Positions 1 to 10,981 of a stretch of DNA of 64,000 nucleotides are shown piece by piece. Position 1 is the first letter of the stretch, and each line of letters starts with the position of its first letter. Below the pieces are notes generated by a model. That model did not search any database. It saw nothing but the letters and a program-made list of their open reading frames with translations, and was not told the DNA's origin. Position numbers and translations under genes: made by a program. Source of the stretch: Aquabacter spiritensis (GTDB taxonomy: Bacteria > Pseudomonadota > Alphaproteobacteria > Rhizobiales > Xanthobacteraceae); NCBI RefSeq assembly GCF_004346185.1, contig NZ_SMAI01000013.1, positions 97,254 to 161,253 on the forward strand, written 5' to 3'.

Positions 1-2
1 AT

Positions 3-28
3 CCTCCAGACCAAAGAGCGTCTGGAGG
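3..28 (-). terminator. Hairpin downstream of tRNA-Asn
   Basis: Nine-base inverted repeat CCTCCAGAC / GTCTGGAGG (3-11 and 20-28) with an 8-base loop. It lies about 47 bases past the 3' end of the minus-strand tRNA-Asn, which is where a transcription terminator would sit. Any T-run lies outside the window, so the terminator reading is an inference. Confidence 0.45.
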
Positions 29-74
29 AAACCGGCGCAACATATGCGGGCGGGACCCGCAATTTTCGGCAAAT

Positions 75-149
75 TGGCTCCCCGGGCCGGATTCGAACCA
101 GCGACCAACCGGTTAACAGCCGGTTGCTCTACCACTGAGCTACCGGGGA
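75..149 (-). tRNA. tRNA-Asn (anticodon GTT)
   Basis: The minus strand folds as a cloverleaf. The acceptor TCCCCGG (from 149) pairs with CCGGGGA, then comes discriminator G and an encoded CCA at 77-75. The D-loop reads AGCTCAGTGGTAGAGC, the anticodon loop CTGTTAA gives anticodon GTT (Asn), and the T-loop reads GGTTCGAATCC. The gene lies alone between the window edge and the ABC exporter gene. Confidence 0.97.
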
Positions 150-279
150 TCAGCGCTCACAAGCGAGGCGGCCATATAGCAACCGGCTGCCGGCTTGTGA
201 AGCGCCAAGTGCGTATCCGGGCGAGAAACCTGCCGCGAGGGCGATATCGCCCTCAGGGACGAGGTCCGGTTTCACCGCG

Positions 280-2106
<1,827 letters not shown>

Positions 2107-2223
2107 TCATGTCTCCGATCCGAGCCGCGGCGCAGACCCTGCGCTTCGCCATATTCCGGCCTCGGCACCGCGTGCCGGGGGGAGAAAGGGTGACGGCATG
2201 TCTCGGCTCGGCGCACGCCACGC

Positions 2224-2297
2224 TGGAGGCCACGCCCGGAATCGAACCGGGGTGCACGGATTTGCAGTCCGCTGCGTAACCACTCCGCCACGTGGCC
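2224..2297 (-). tRNA. tRNA-Cys (anticodon GCA)
   Basis: Minus-strand cloverleaf with acceptor GGCCACG (from 2297) pairing with CGTGGCC, discriminator T (normal for tRNA-Cys) and encoded CCA at 2226-2224. The anticodon loop ACTGCAAA gives GCA, and the T-arm reads GGTTCGATTCC. A small GC hairpin at 2161-2179 lies downstream, before the ABC exporter gene, but has no T-run. Confidence 0.97.
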
Positions 2298-2512
2298 TCA
2301 TGCGTCGGTTGTTAGAGCAGGCGAGCGGATTGGGCAAGAGGAGGGCCACAGTCTCGCCCGCGAACGGTCACGCTGCCAAGCCGGGAGCCGCGCCCGCGCG
2401 CCCGCCCGGATCGGTCGAAGATCGCCACCCCCGATGACTTGAGCGTGTCTTCACGCATCGGTAGGTAGGCGCGTCGCCCCGGGGTGGGCGCGACGCCTGA
2501 GGAGTATAGACG

Positions 2513-3073
2513 ATGAACATGCGCAGCATGCTGGCCGCCGGACTTTTGGCGTGCCTTCCGAGCGTGGGCTTTGCCGCAGATCCCATTCTCGCCGTGGGAT
2601 TCGTGGTCAAGGACGCGATCACCGCCAAAGTGTCGGCGGTCGATGCCAAGAGCCGCACCGTCACGCTGGTCGGACCGAAGGGCAATTGGCTGGTGGTGAA
2701 GGCCAGCCCGGAAATGCAGAATTTCCCGCAGATCAAGGTCGGCGACACGGTTGCGGCGGCGATGGAGCAGATCACCGAGATCAGCGTCGTCCATGCCAAT
2801 GATGGCACACCGGTGCCGGTCGACGTGAAGACCCTCGACACGGCCCCGGCGGGCGCGCGACCCGGTATGATCGTCACCGACCGTCGTGAGATCGCCGCGA
2901 CGATCACCGCAATCGCAGCCGATACGCGGACCGTGACACTCCAGGGTCCGGCCGGAAACTCGGTCGACATCAAGGTGCCGGGCGACCAGGACGGCTTCAA
3001 GAAGCTCTCGGTCGGCGACCATGTCATTTTCCGCCAGATCACCGTGGCGGGGATTGCCGATATCGGCAAGTGA
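2513..3073 (+). CDS. Secreted protein with two similar beta-rich repeats, function unknown
   Basis: A 186-residue protein with a clear Sec signal peptide (MNMRSMLAAGLLACLPSVGFAA), so probably periplasmic. The mature part contains two related units. The first, around residues 40-90, has ITAKVSAVDAKSRTVTLVGP followed by VGDTV. The second, around 125-175, has IAATITAIAADTRTVTLQGP followed by VGDHV. This looks like an internal duplication of a small OB-like or DUF5666-like beta domain. The start has a good ribosome site (GAGGAG, 2499-2504). An in-frame ATG six bases later is an alternative. It precedes pcm in the same direction with a gap of about 100 bases. No catalytic residues are evident, and the function is not recognised. 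Confidence 0.75.
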   Translation: MNMRSMLAAGLLACLPSVGFAADPILAVGFVVKDAITAKVSAVDAKSRTVTLVGPKGNWLVVKASPEMQNFPQIKVGDTVAAAMEQITEISVVHANDGTPVPVDVKTLDTAPAGARPGMIVTDRREIAATITAIAADTRTVTLQGPAGNSVDIKVPGDQDGFKKLSVGDHVIFRQITVAGIADIGK

Positions 3074-3174
3074 GCCGACGGCGGGCGCGGCGCGCATCGC
3101 CGCCGCGCCCGCCGCTTGCAAATGCGCCCCGGCTGTGGCTCTTCACGGGGGTGATGGGGACCGGAGGGGCCGGG

Positions 3175-3846
3175 ATGATCGATTTCGTTGAATTGCGCCG
3201 TGGCATGGTGGACAGCCAGGTCCGCACCAACGACGTCACCGATCCGCGCATCGTCGAGGCGATGCTTGAGATCCCGCGTGAGCGTTTCGTGCCGGACCAT
3301 TTGCGCCCGCTCGCTTATATCGACGACGATCTGATTGTCCGCGCGGCAACCGCCGCCGCACCCGCCCGGTATCTGCTGGAGCCGATGGTGCTGGCGAAGC
3401 TGGTGCAGCTGGCGGACGTTCAGGCCGAGGATCTCGTGCTCGATATCGGCTCTGGCACCGGCTATTCGGCGGCCATTCTTGCGCGCCTCAGCGGCCAGGT
3501 TGTCTCGGTCGAGGACGATGCCGATTTGGTGGCGGCTGCGAACGCGACGCTCGCCGACCTCGCCATTTCGAATGTTGCCTGTTTCTCCGGTCCGCTCACT
3601 CAGGGATGGGCACCCGAGGCGCCCTATGACGTTATCCTGGTCAACGGGTCCGTGGATATCGTGCCGCCAGCACTTCTGGCTCAACTGAAGGATGGCGGGC
3701 GGCTGGTGACGGTGGTCGGCCGTGGCGGCGCTGGGCGGGCCGCGGTGTTCAGCAGGGCGGGCGAGGCCATCAGCGAGCGTGTCGTGTTCAACGCGGCCAT
3801 ACCGCTTCTTCCCGGCTTCGAAGCCTTGCCGCGCTTCACTTTCTGA
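3175..3846 (+). CDS. pcm: Protein-L-isoaspartate O-methyltransferase family protein
   Basis: A 223-residue class I SAM methyltransferase of the PCMT family, which methylates isoaspartyl residues in damaged proteins. SAM motif I LVLDIGSGTGYSA is at residues 87-99, and the N-terminus (MVDSQVRTNDVTDPRI) is typical of the alphaproteobacterial group encoded next to tolC. The ATG at 3175 is chosen because GGAGG lies 8 bases upstream at 3162-3166; an upstream in-frame extension has no such site. The segment that should carry the TISxP substrate-binding signature reads AATAAAPARYLLEPM instead. Repair activity is therefore not assured, and the protein may methylate something else. tolC follows after about 250 bases. 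Confidence 0.85.
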   Translation: MIDFVELRRGMVDSQVRTNDVTDPRIVEAMLEIPRERFVPDHLRPLAYIDDDLIVRAATAAAPARYLLEPMVLAKLVQLADVQAEDLVLDIGSGTGYSAAILARLSGQVVSVEDDADLVAAANATLADLAISNVACFSGPLTQGWAPEAPYDVILVNGSVDIVPPALLAQLKDGGRLVTVVGRGGAGRAAVFSRAGEAISERVVFNAAIPLLPGFEALPRFTF

Positions 3847-4097
3847 GACAGGGCAACGGCTGTCTGCTTTCCATGGCTGTCGATCGACCGGCTCCGGAGC
3901 GCAAGTCTCTTGCGGTCCGTCGAGCTTAGAAGTCGCGCGGGTCCGACACCTGTGGCGCTTCTGCCGCGGTCAGGTAGAAAATCTTCTCGGCTTGCGGCTC
4001 TCGGTTCCTTCAGCTCGGCGGCGTCGCTATGTTCGTCCAGCGCGTGCTCGGTGGGCGGATCGGCATGTTTCGGGTTGCGTCGGGTGGGGAGAGGTAA

Positions 4098-5492
4098 ATG
4101 CTGCTTATGGCGCGAATCCGTCAACGCATCTGCGTGCTGGCCTGGGTAGGATTCGCCTCCGCCGCTCTCACGCCGACCATGGTCTCGGCGCAGTCGCTCG
4201 ATGCGGCGCTGGCGGCGGCCTACATCAACAATCCGACCTTGAATTCCCAGCGCGCCGGGACCCGTGCGATCGACGAGAACGTGCCTCAGGCCCTGTCCGG
4301 CTATCGCCCGAACGTGTCCGCCGGGGCGAGCGTCGGCTCGCAATATTCGCGTTATACGGCGGGGGGGCAGAGCACGAATGGCACCCTGACGCCGCGCGCG
4401 TTCAATCTCACGGTGACGCAGACCATCTTCAACGGCTTTCTCACCGCGAACACCACGCGCAATGCGGAATCGACCGTGAAGGGATCGCGTGAGACCCTTC
4501 GCAATACCGAGCAGACGGTCCTCCTGAACGGTGTCACGGCCTATATGGACGTGATTCAGGGGATTTCTCTACTCGAACTCCAGCAGCAGAATCTCGCGGC
4601 CCTGCAACAGGAATTGCGTGCCACGCGTGACCGCTTCAATGTCGGCGAGGTCACGCGTACCGACGTTGCCCAAGCGGAGGCGCGGGTCGCGGCGGCACAG
4701 TACGAGGTGGCTCAGGCGGTCGCCAATCTCAGCTCCTATCGCGCCACCTATCGGCAGGTGATCGGCCTCGATCCCGGCCGGCTGACGCCGCCGTCGACGG
4801 CGATCGAGCGCAAGATTCCCGGAACCCTCGATTCCGTCATCCGCACCGGCCTCGGCCGTCATCCGGCGATCCTCGCCTCGCAATTCGCCGTAGACGCCGC
4901 CAATTTCTCGGTGCGCATGGCGGAGAGCAATCTCGCCCCCAATTTGAACGTCCAAGGCCAGCTTCAGCAGAGCTACGATCAGAGCGGGACGATCGACTCT
5001 CAGAACGGTGCCAGCGTCATGCTGAACCTCTCGATCCCGATCTATCAGGGCGGCGCGGAATATTCGGCCATTCGGCAGGCCAAGGAATATCTCACCCAGG
5101 CGCGCATCGAGGTGGATGTGAACCGGGATCAGGTCCGCACGCTCGCGGTGCAATATTGGGGTGCGTTGGAAGCGTCCAAGGCGCAGATCGAGTCGGCCCA
5201 GTCGCAGGTCGCCGCCAATACGCTGGCTTTGGAAGGCGTGCGCGAGGAATGGCGGGTCGGCCAACGCACGACGACCGACGTTCTGAATGCGCAGACCGAT
5301 CTGACGAACTCGAAATCGGCATTGGTGATTGCCCAGCGCGACCGGGTGGTGGCCGCCTATTCGCTGATCTCGATTGTCGGTCAGCTCGATGCGATTTCGC
5401 TCGCTTTGAAGGTCCCGGTCTACGATCCCAAGGTGCACTACCAGCAGGTCCGCGACAGCTGGTTCGGTCTGAGAACGCCGGACGGAAAATAG
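4098..5492 (+). CDS. tolC: TolC-family outer-membrane efflux/secretion channel
   Basis: A 464-residue outer-membrane factor that forms the trimeric exit duct for type I secretion and RND/MFS efflux pumps. The signal peptide runs to ...TMVSAQ. The mature protein begins SLDAALAAAYINNPTL, the classical TolC start, and shows two OEP repeats with long alternating helices (for example QQQNLAALQQELRATRDRF and VGEVTRTDVAQAEARVAAA, echoed later by VGQRTTTDVLNAQTDLTNS). The ATG at 4098 has GGAGAGG directly upstream (4088-4094). An ATG three codons in is possible. The pcm-tolC-popZ-valS order is conserved in this group. The 250-base gap before it presumably carries its promoter, but I could not define one. 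Confidence 0.93.
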   Translation: MLLMARIRQRICVLAWVGFASAALTPTMVSAQSLDAALAAAYINNPTLNSQRAGTRAIDENVPQALSGYRPNVSAGASVGSQYSRYTAGGQSTNGTLTPRAFNLTVTQTIFNGFLTANTTRNAESTVKGSRETLRNTEQTVLLNGVTAYMDVIQGISLLELQQQNLAALQQELRATRDRFNVGEVTRTDVAQAEARVAAAQYEVAQAVANLSSYRATYRQVIGLDPGRLTPPSTAIERKIPGTLDSVIRTGLGRHPAILASQFAVDAANFSVRMAESNLAPNLNVQGQLQQSYDQSGTIDSQNGASVMLNLSIPIYQGGAEYSAIRQAKEYLTQARIEVDVNRDQVRTLAVQYWGALEASKAQIESAQSQVAANTLALEGVREEWRVGQRTTTDVLNAQTDLTNSKSALVIAQRDRVVAAYSLISIVGQLDAISLALKVPVYDPKVHYQQVRDSWFGLRTPDGK

Positions 5493-5625
5493 CAGAGCAC
5501 ACGCCTGACGTATTTTGCGGCGCCACCGCCGATGTCATACTTCATCAATAGGTGCGATTCTGGCGTCCTTGATCCCTCGTAGCTTGCCGCGCGGATTGAA
5601 AGACGTCTTCGGCCGGGGTCGGGAC

Positions 5626-6387
5626 ATGTCTGCAAACGCGAAAGCCCAGGAGCCGTCGATGGACGAGATCCTTGCGTCGATCCGCAGGATCATCGCCGAC
5701 GACGAGCCGGTGCCGCGTCGGCCGGCGCCCCGTCCATCGGAGGGGCCACCGCGGCGTCCCGAATCTTCGGCGGAGCCGGTTCCAAGCTCTGCCGCGCCCT
5801 ATGGGGCGCCACCTGCCGCCCCCGCACGCGTTCATTCGGCCCGCGACGAGCCGGTTCGCGACCTGCCTCTCCGTGATCAACCGCTGCATGACCAATGGGC
5901 CGGGGCGGACGATTTGGCCGCCGTCGAGCAAGAACGGATGGAGGCAGACATCATGGCGGATTATCCGTTCCAGGCCCCGCAAGGCAGCGTTTTTCCACCG
6001 GCCGGGCCGCGTGCCGCCGATCCGACCGCTCAGCGCCCGGCGCCCGCGCGTCCACCGGAGGCCACCGCTTTCCGCAGCCCGCCGGAACCCGCCGCCCGCA
6101 CGCCACGCCGCGATGTTCCGCCCCGCGACCTGCCACCCCGGGATCTGCCACCCCGGGATCTGCCGCTCCGCAAGGAGCTGCTGTCGCCGGATGTCGACGC
6201 TGCAGTCAGCGCCGCGTTCGAATCGCTGGGCGACTTGCGCGTTCCGGCCCATGAACGCACCGTCGAGGATCTCGTGAAGGAGATCCTGCGCCCGATGCTG
6301 AAGACTTGGCTCGACGACAATCTCCCCCGCATCGTCGAGCGCCTGGTGCGCCAGGAAATCGAGCGCGTTTCGCGCACCGCACGCTGA
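5626..6387 (+). CDS. popZ: Cell-pole organising protein PopZ (DUF2497)
   Basis: A 253-residue scaffold that polymerises at the cell pole and anchors the chromosomal ParB/parS complex in alphaproteobacteria. The N-terminal interaction helix (MDEILASIRRIIADDE) and the C-terminal oligomerisation region (VEDLVKEILRPMLKTWLDDN and RIVERLVRQEIERV) match the family. Between them lies a long Pro/Arg/Asp-rich linker, as expected. The linker contains a small perfect tandem repeat RDLPPRDLPPRDLP, encoded by 15-base repeats around 6123-6165. The start is set at MSANAKAQEPS (ATG 5626) because the family motif begins a few residues later. It lies between tolC and valS. Confidence 0.93.
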   Translation: MSANAKAQEPSMDEILASIRRIIADDEPVPRRPAPRPSEGPPRRPESSAEPVPSSAAPYGAPPAAPARVHSARDEPVRDLPLRDQPLHDQWAGADDLAAVEQERMEADIMADYPFQAPQGSVFPPAGPRAADPTAQRPAPARPPEATAFRSPPEPAARTPRRDVPPRDLPPRDLPPRDLPLRKELLSPDVDAAVSAAFESLGDLRVPAHERTVEDLVKEILRPMLKTWLDDNLPRIVERLVRQEIERVSRTAR

Positions 6388-6653
6388 GCGCGTCGTCTGT
6401 AGTCCGACCGCTGCGAACCGCTCGTGCACGGGCTCAGCCGTTCCAGGCGACGGAGCGGGTCATGATGTCGGTCATCGGGAGCCGGACGACGGGCGAAGCC
6501 CACTCGAGCGGACCCAATGGTGGAGCGTCGGCGACGAAATCGCGATGCGTGGATCCGGCCGAGCCCCGGGCCGTTGACGAAGGGGCCGTCGAACGGCTTT
6601 AACCCCCACTCTGTTTTCTCTGGGAGGGCGCGTCCCTCGGCGGAGCCTTTTGC

Positions 6654-9437
6654 ATGATCGACAAGGTGTTCGAACCCGCGGCCGTCGAGGCGCGCATCAC
6701 CGCCGCCTGGGAAGAGGCGCAGGCGTTCCGGTGTGCCCGTTCGGGGCGGGAGGCGGCGCCCGGCTTCTCGATTGTGATCCCGCCGCCGAACGTCACCGGT
6801 TCGCTGCATATGGGTCACGCGCTGAACAACACGCTTCAGGACGTGCTGGCGCGCTTCGAACGGATGCGCGGCAAGGATGTGCTGTGGCAGCCCGGCATGG
6901 ACCATGCCGGCATCGCGACCCAAATGGTGGTCGAGCGCCAGTTGCTGGAGCGCCGGGAGCCCGGACGCCGCGAGATGGGCCGCGTCGCCTTTTTGGAGCG
7001 GGTCTGGGCGTGGAAGGAAGAATCCGGCGGCACGATCGTCGGCCAGCTCAAGCGGCTCGGTGCCTCCTGCGACTGGTCCCGCGAGCGTTTCACCATGGAC
7101 GAGGGCCTCTCGCGCGCGGTCGTGAAGGTGTTCGTCCAGCTCTATCGCGATGGTTTGATCTACAAGGATAAGCGTCTGGTCAATTGGGACCCGAAGCTGC
7201 TGACGGCGATCTCGGACCTCGAAGTCCAGCCCGTCGAGATGAAGGGCCATCTCTGGCACCTCCGCTATCCCGTGGAAGGCGAGCCGGGCCGCTTCATCGT
7301 CGTCGCAACCACTCGGCCGGAAACCATGCTCGGCGACACCGCTGTGGCTGTGCATCCGGAGGATGAGCGCTATCGCGATCTGGTCGGAAAGCATGTGGTG
7401 CTGCCCTTGTTGGGCCGCCGTATTCCGATCGTCGCCGACGAATATTCCGATCCTGAAAAGGGCACCGGCGCGGTCAAGATCACGCCGGCGCATGATTTCA
7501 ACGATTTCGAAGTGGGTCGGCGGCACCATCTGCCGATGATCAATGTGCTGGATGCCGAGGCGCGGATCGATCCGGCAGCCATTCGCGACGATTATGCCGA
7601 CCGGCGCGACGCCTATCTCGACGATCCCGATTTCGGGGGCGTGCTGTCACTTCTGGCGGGCATGGATAGGTTTGCGGCGCGCAAGCACATCGTCGACCTC
7701 CTGACCGGTCTCGAGCTTCTGGAGCAGATTGAGCCGCACACGCACATGGTGCCGCACGGCGATCGCTCGGGAGTCGTGATCGAGCCCTGGCTCACCGACC
7801 AATGGTATGTCGATGCGAAGACCCTCGCTCAGCCCGCGCTCGCCGCGGTGCGCGAGGGGCGCACCAATTTCGTGCCCAAGAATTGGGAAAAGACCTATTT
7901 CGACTGGTTGGAGAATATCCAGCCCTGGTGCGTGTCCCGCCAGCTTTGGTGGGGTCACCAAATTCCCGCTTGGTATGATCCCTACGGCAATGTCTTCGTC
8001 GCCAATGATGCGGACGAGGCCTTCGAACAGGCGCTCGCGCACAATGTCGGCAACGAGACGCTTTCGCCCGACGAGGCGCAGGTTTTGATCGACGACGCCG
8101 CGCGGCGCGAGGGCTTCCTGACCCGCGACGAGGACGTGCTCGACACCTGGTTTTCGTCCGCCCTCTGGCCGTTCTCGACCCTGGGATGGCCCGACGAGAC
8201 GCCGGAACTCGCAAAATATTATCCGACATCGGTCCTGGTCACGGGTTTCGACATCATCTTCTTCTGGGTCGCCCGAATGATGATGTTCGGCCTGCATTTC
8301 ATGCCCGACGTGCCGTTCCGCGACGTCTACATCCACGCCCTCGTCCGCGACGAGAAGGGGGCGAAGATGTCGAAGTCCAAGGGCAATGTGATCAACCCTC
8401 TGGACCTGATCGACCAATATGGTGCGGACGCGCTGCGCTTTACGCTCGCCGCCATGGCCGCCCAGGGTCGGGACATCAAGCTCGCCACCTCGCGGGTCGA
8501 GGGCTACCGCAATTTCGCGACCAAGCTCTGGAACGCGGCCCGGTTCGCCCAGATGAACGGCTGCGTCCGCATCGAAGGTTTCGAACCGTCCAAGGTGGAC
8601 GGGACGCTCAACCGGTGGATCATCGGCGAGGCCGCACGTGCCGCCCAGGAGGTCGAGGCGGCGCTCGAGGCCTATCGCTTCAACGAGGCGGCCGGGGCGG
8701 TTTACCGCTTCTTGTGGAACGTGTTCTGCGACTGGCACCTGGAACTCGCCAAGCCGGTTCTCTCGGGACCGGACGGTCCTGCGAAGGACGAGACCCGGGC
8801 CTCCACCGCCTTCGTGCTCGACGTAGCGCTGAAGCTGCTTCACCCCTTCATGCCGTTCCTGACCGAGGAATTGTGGGCGCGGACGGGTGAGACCGGCCCG
8901 GCCCGCGCGGGACTTCTCACGCTCGCCCCATGGCCCGATCTGTCGGGCCTCGAAGCGCCCGACGCCGAGGCGGAGGTTGGGTGGGTGGTCGATCTCGTGA
9001 CCGAGATTCGCTCGGTGCGCGCCGAGATGAACGTCCCCGCTGGCGCGCAGGTCCCCCTCGTCCTCGTCGGCGCGAGCGCCGAGACCCGCGCTCGTGCCGC
9101 GGCGTGGGACGATGCGCTGCGTCGGCTCGCGCGCCTGTCGGAGATTGGTCTCGCCGATGCTGTGCCCGTCGGCTCGGTCCAGATGGTGGTGCGCTCCGAG
9201 ATCGCCGCTTTGCCGCTGGAGGGCGTGATCGACCTCGCCGCCGAACTCGTGCGGCTGCGCAAGGAGGAAGCGAAGCTCGATCAGGAGGTCGCACGCATCG
9301 ATGCCAAGCTCTCGAACGACACCTTCGTCGCCCGCGCACCGGAAGAGGTGGTCGAGGCCGAGCGGGAGAAGCGGGAGGATTACCTTGCCCGCAAGGACAA
9401 GGTGCGCAGCGCGATCCGCCAGCTTTCCGCGGGGTGA
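6654..9437 (+). CDS. valS: Valine-tRNA ligase
   Basis: A 927-residue cytoplasmic class I aminoacyl-tRNA synthetase that charges tRNA-Val. The HIGH motif appears as HMGH (residues 52-55) and KMSKS is at 571-575. A full editing domain lies between them (with [18 protein letters not shown]). The C-terminal anticodon-binding domain is followed by the coiled-coil arm typical of ValRS ([19 protein letters not shown]). The length is normal. It follows popZ after about 265 bases. Its stop (9435-9437) directly abuts the stop of the convergent chromate transporter gene, leaving no intergenic base. Confidence 0.98.
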   Translation: MIDKVFEPAAVEARITAAWEEAQAFRCARSGREAAPGFSIVIPPPNVTGSLHMGHALNNTLQDVLARFERMRGKDVLWQPGMDHAGIATQMVVERQLLERREPGRREMGRVAFLERVWAWKEESGGTIVGQLKRLGASCDWSRERFTMDEGLSRAVVKVFVQLYRDGLIYKDKRLVNWDPKLLTAISDLEVQPVEMKGHLWHLRYPVEGEPGRFIVVATTRPETMLGDTAVAVHPEDERYRDLVGKHVVLPLLGRRIPIVADEYSDPEKGTGAVKITPAHDFNDFEVGRRHHLPMINVLDAEARIDPAAIRDDYADRRDAYLDDPDFGGVLSLLAGMDRFAARKHIVDLLTGLELLEQIEPHTHMVPHGDRSGVVIEPWLTDQWYVDAKTLAQPALAAVREGRTNFVPKNWEKTYFDWLENIQPWCVSRQLWWGHQIPAWYDPYGNVFVANDADEAFEQALAHNVGNETLSPDEAQVLIDDAARREGFLTRDEDVLDTWFSSALWPFSTLGWPDETPELAKYYPTSVLVTGFDIIFFWVARMMMFGLHFMPDVPFRDVYIHALVRDEKGAKMSKSKGNVINPLDLIDQYGADALRFTLAAMAAQGRDIKLATSRVEGYRNFATKLWNAARFAQMNGCVRIEGFEPSKVDGTLNRWIIGEAARAAQEVEAALEAYRFNEAAGAVYRFLWNVFCDWHLELAKPVLSGPDGPAKDETRASTAFVLDVALKLLHPFMPFLTEELWARTGETGPARAGLLTLAPWPDLSGLEAPDAEAEVGWVVDLVTEIRSVRAEMNVPAGAQVPLVLVGASAETRARAAAWDDALRRLARLSEIGLADAVPVGSVQMVVRSEIAALPLEGVIDLAAELVRLRKEEAKLDQEVARIDAKLSNDTFVARAPEEVVEAEREKREDYLARKDKVRSAIRQLSAG

Positions 9438-10607
9438 TCAGCGAACCAGCAGGCTGGCGAGGGGGAGCAGCAGGACTGCGCTCCAAGCCGGCATGTTGCC
9501 GATCGTGACGAGGAGGAAGCCGCCGAGCGCCAGCACGGCATCCCAGGGGGTCAGGACGGCGCTGGTGAAGACCGGGTCGTAGAATGCGGCACCCAGCACG
9601 CCGACCACCGCCGCATTGGCGCCGCGCATGCCGGCCTGGGTGCGGCGGTCGCTGCGCAGCCTGTCCCAGAAGGGCAGGGTCCCGTAGACCAGAAGCAGAC
9701 CCGGGAGGAAGATCGCAAAGAGGGCTGCCGCCGCCCCGCCCAAACCACCTACCAGGGCACCGAGATAAGCGGCGAAGGTGAAGAGCGGTCCTGGGACCGC
9801 CTGGGCGAGGCCATAGCCTGCGAGGAAGTCGTCCGGCGTGACCCAGCCTGGCGCGACCGTGGCGGCCTCCAGCAGCGGCAGAACCACATGGCCGCCGCCG
9901 AACACCAGCGCGCCCGAGCGGTAGAAGGCGTCGAGAAAGCGCGCCGGAGAGACGCCCGCCGTTGCAAGCCCGCCGATGGCGAGGAGCAGGCCCAATGCAA
10001 GGACGAGCGCGATGATGCCGGCGCGGCGCGCAATAGGCACCTCAAGCCGGCCGGTGGGCGGGGTGGGGGCCGTCCTGTCGAAGGCGAGGTTTGCTACGGC
10101 ACCGAATGCGATCGCGAGCACCTGCGCAAATGGACCGCCCGCCAGCAGTGAAATGGCAAAGGCAAGGAACGCGATCCCGGCGCGAAATCGATCCGGAGCA
10201 AGGCTGCGCGCCATGCCCCAGACCGCCTGTGCGACCACGGCGACCGCGACCAGCTTGAGCCCGTGCAGGAGCGCCTCGGCTGCCGGTCCGGCGATCTGCG
10301 CGGCAGCGAGTCCGAATCCCGCCAACAGAAGCGCGGACGGCAGGGTGAAGCCGAAAAATGCTGCAATGCCGCCGCCGACCCCGCCGGCGCGCAGGATACC
10401 CAGTGCGAATCCGACTTGGCTGGAGGCCGGCCCGGGAAGGAACTGGCACAGTGCCACGAGGTCGGCATAGTCCGCCTCGCTGAGCCAGCGGCGGCGCACC
10501 ACGAATGTTTCGCGGAAATAGCCGAGATGTGCGATCGGCCCGCCAAACGAGACCAAACCAAGCCAGAGGAAGGCGGTGAACACTTCGCCGACGCGTCCGG
10601 TCCGCAT
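9438..10607 (-). CDS. chrA: Chromate transporter, ChrA family
   Basis: A 389-residue inner-membrane protein of the CHR superfamily, whose characterised members export chromate. Both homologous halves are present. The first half has FGGPIAHLGYFRE and LCQFLPGPASSQVGFALG. The second has FGGGHVVLPLLE and GYGLAQAVPGPLFTFAAYLG. Each half is followed by hydrophobic helices. The length is typical of long-chain ChrA. It is divergent from exoR, with 374 bases between the two starts. No chrB-like regulator is adjacent, although an inverted repeat lies 38 bases upstream of its start. Chromate specificity is inferred from family only. Confidence 0.88.
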   Translation of the reverse strand: MRTGRVGEVFTAFLWLGLVSFGGPIAHLGYFRETFVVRRRWLSEADYADLVALCQFLPGPASSQVGFALGILRAGGVGGGIAAFFGFTLPSALLLAGFGLAAAQIAGPAAEALLHGLKLVAVAVVAQAVWGMARSLAPDRFRAGIAFLAFAISLLAGGPFAQVLAIAFGAVANLAFDRTAPTPPTGRLEVPIARRAGIIALVLALGLLLAIGGLATAGVSPARFLDAFYRSGALVFGGGHVVLPLLEAATVAPGWVTPDDFLAGYGLAQAVPGPLFTFAAYLGALVGGLGGAAAALFAIFLPGLLLVYGTLPFWDRLRSDRRTQAGMRGANAAVVGVLGAAFYDPVFTSAVLTPWDAVLALGGFLLVTIGNMPAWSAVLLLPLASLLVR

Positions 10608-10981
10608 GTCCCCTCCGCTTCAGGCCTGGGTCCCGGCACGCATGTTGACCGGCCTTAGGCGTCGGTCAAGCCCGATCCTCGCGATGACGCGGCGTGTTCT
10701 GTGTCGGGCGCGCAACACCTTTGCACCAACACGGTTCCACGGCGACCTCGCCGTCACAAACGCCGCGATCCCGCCACAAAACCCGCCGAGACGAGAAGGC
10801 GGAGCGTGGCGTTTCCGCTGTCCCGGACATATTCCGGAGCGTGCCACGCCGGGGTGGTTCAATGGGTGGGCGCAGAACTGCGGACACGGTGCGGAAGCCG
10901 GACGGGCGCCAAGGAGAAACCTTGGCTCGGCCTTGCGGTGGCCGCGATCTCGCCCGCAGGGGATGGCATCGTCGGTCGATC
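10608..10981. other. Divergent intergenic region chrA-exoR
   Basis: These 374 bases hold no supportable gene. They contain an inverted repeat close to chrA (listed separately) and 7-base GCGTGGC / GCCACGC arms around 10805-10855. They presumably carry both promoters, but no confident -35/-10 pair was found. Confidence 0.6.
10645..10669. promoter_or_regulatory. Operator-like inverted repeat upstream of chrA
   Basis: TTGACCG (10645-10651) and CGGTCAA (10663-10669) form perfect 7-base arms separated by 11 bases, 38 bases upstream of the chrA start. The geometry suits a dimeric repressor. Arms this short can occur by chance in 370 bases, so this is only a candidate. Confidence 0.25.
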
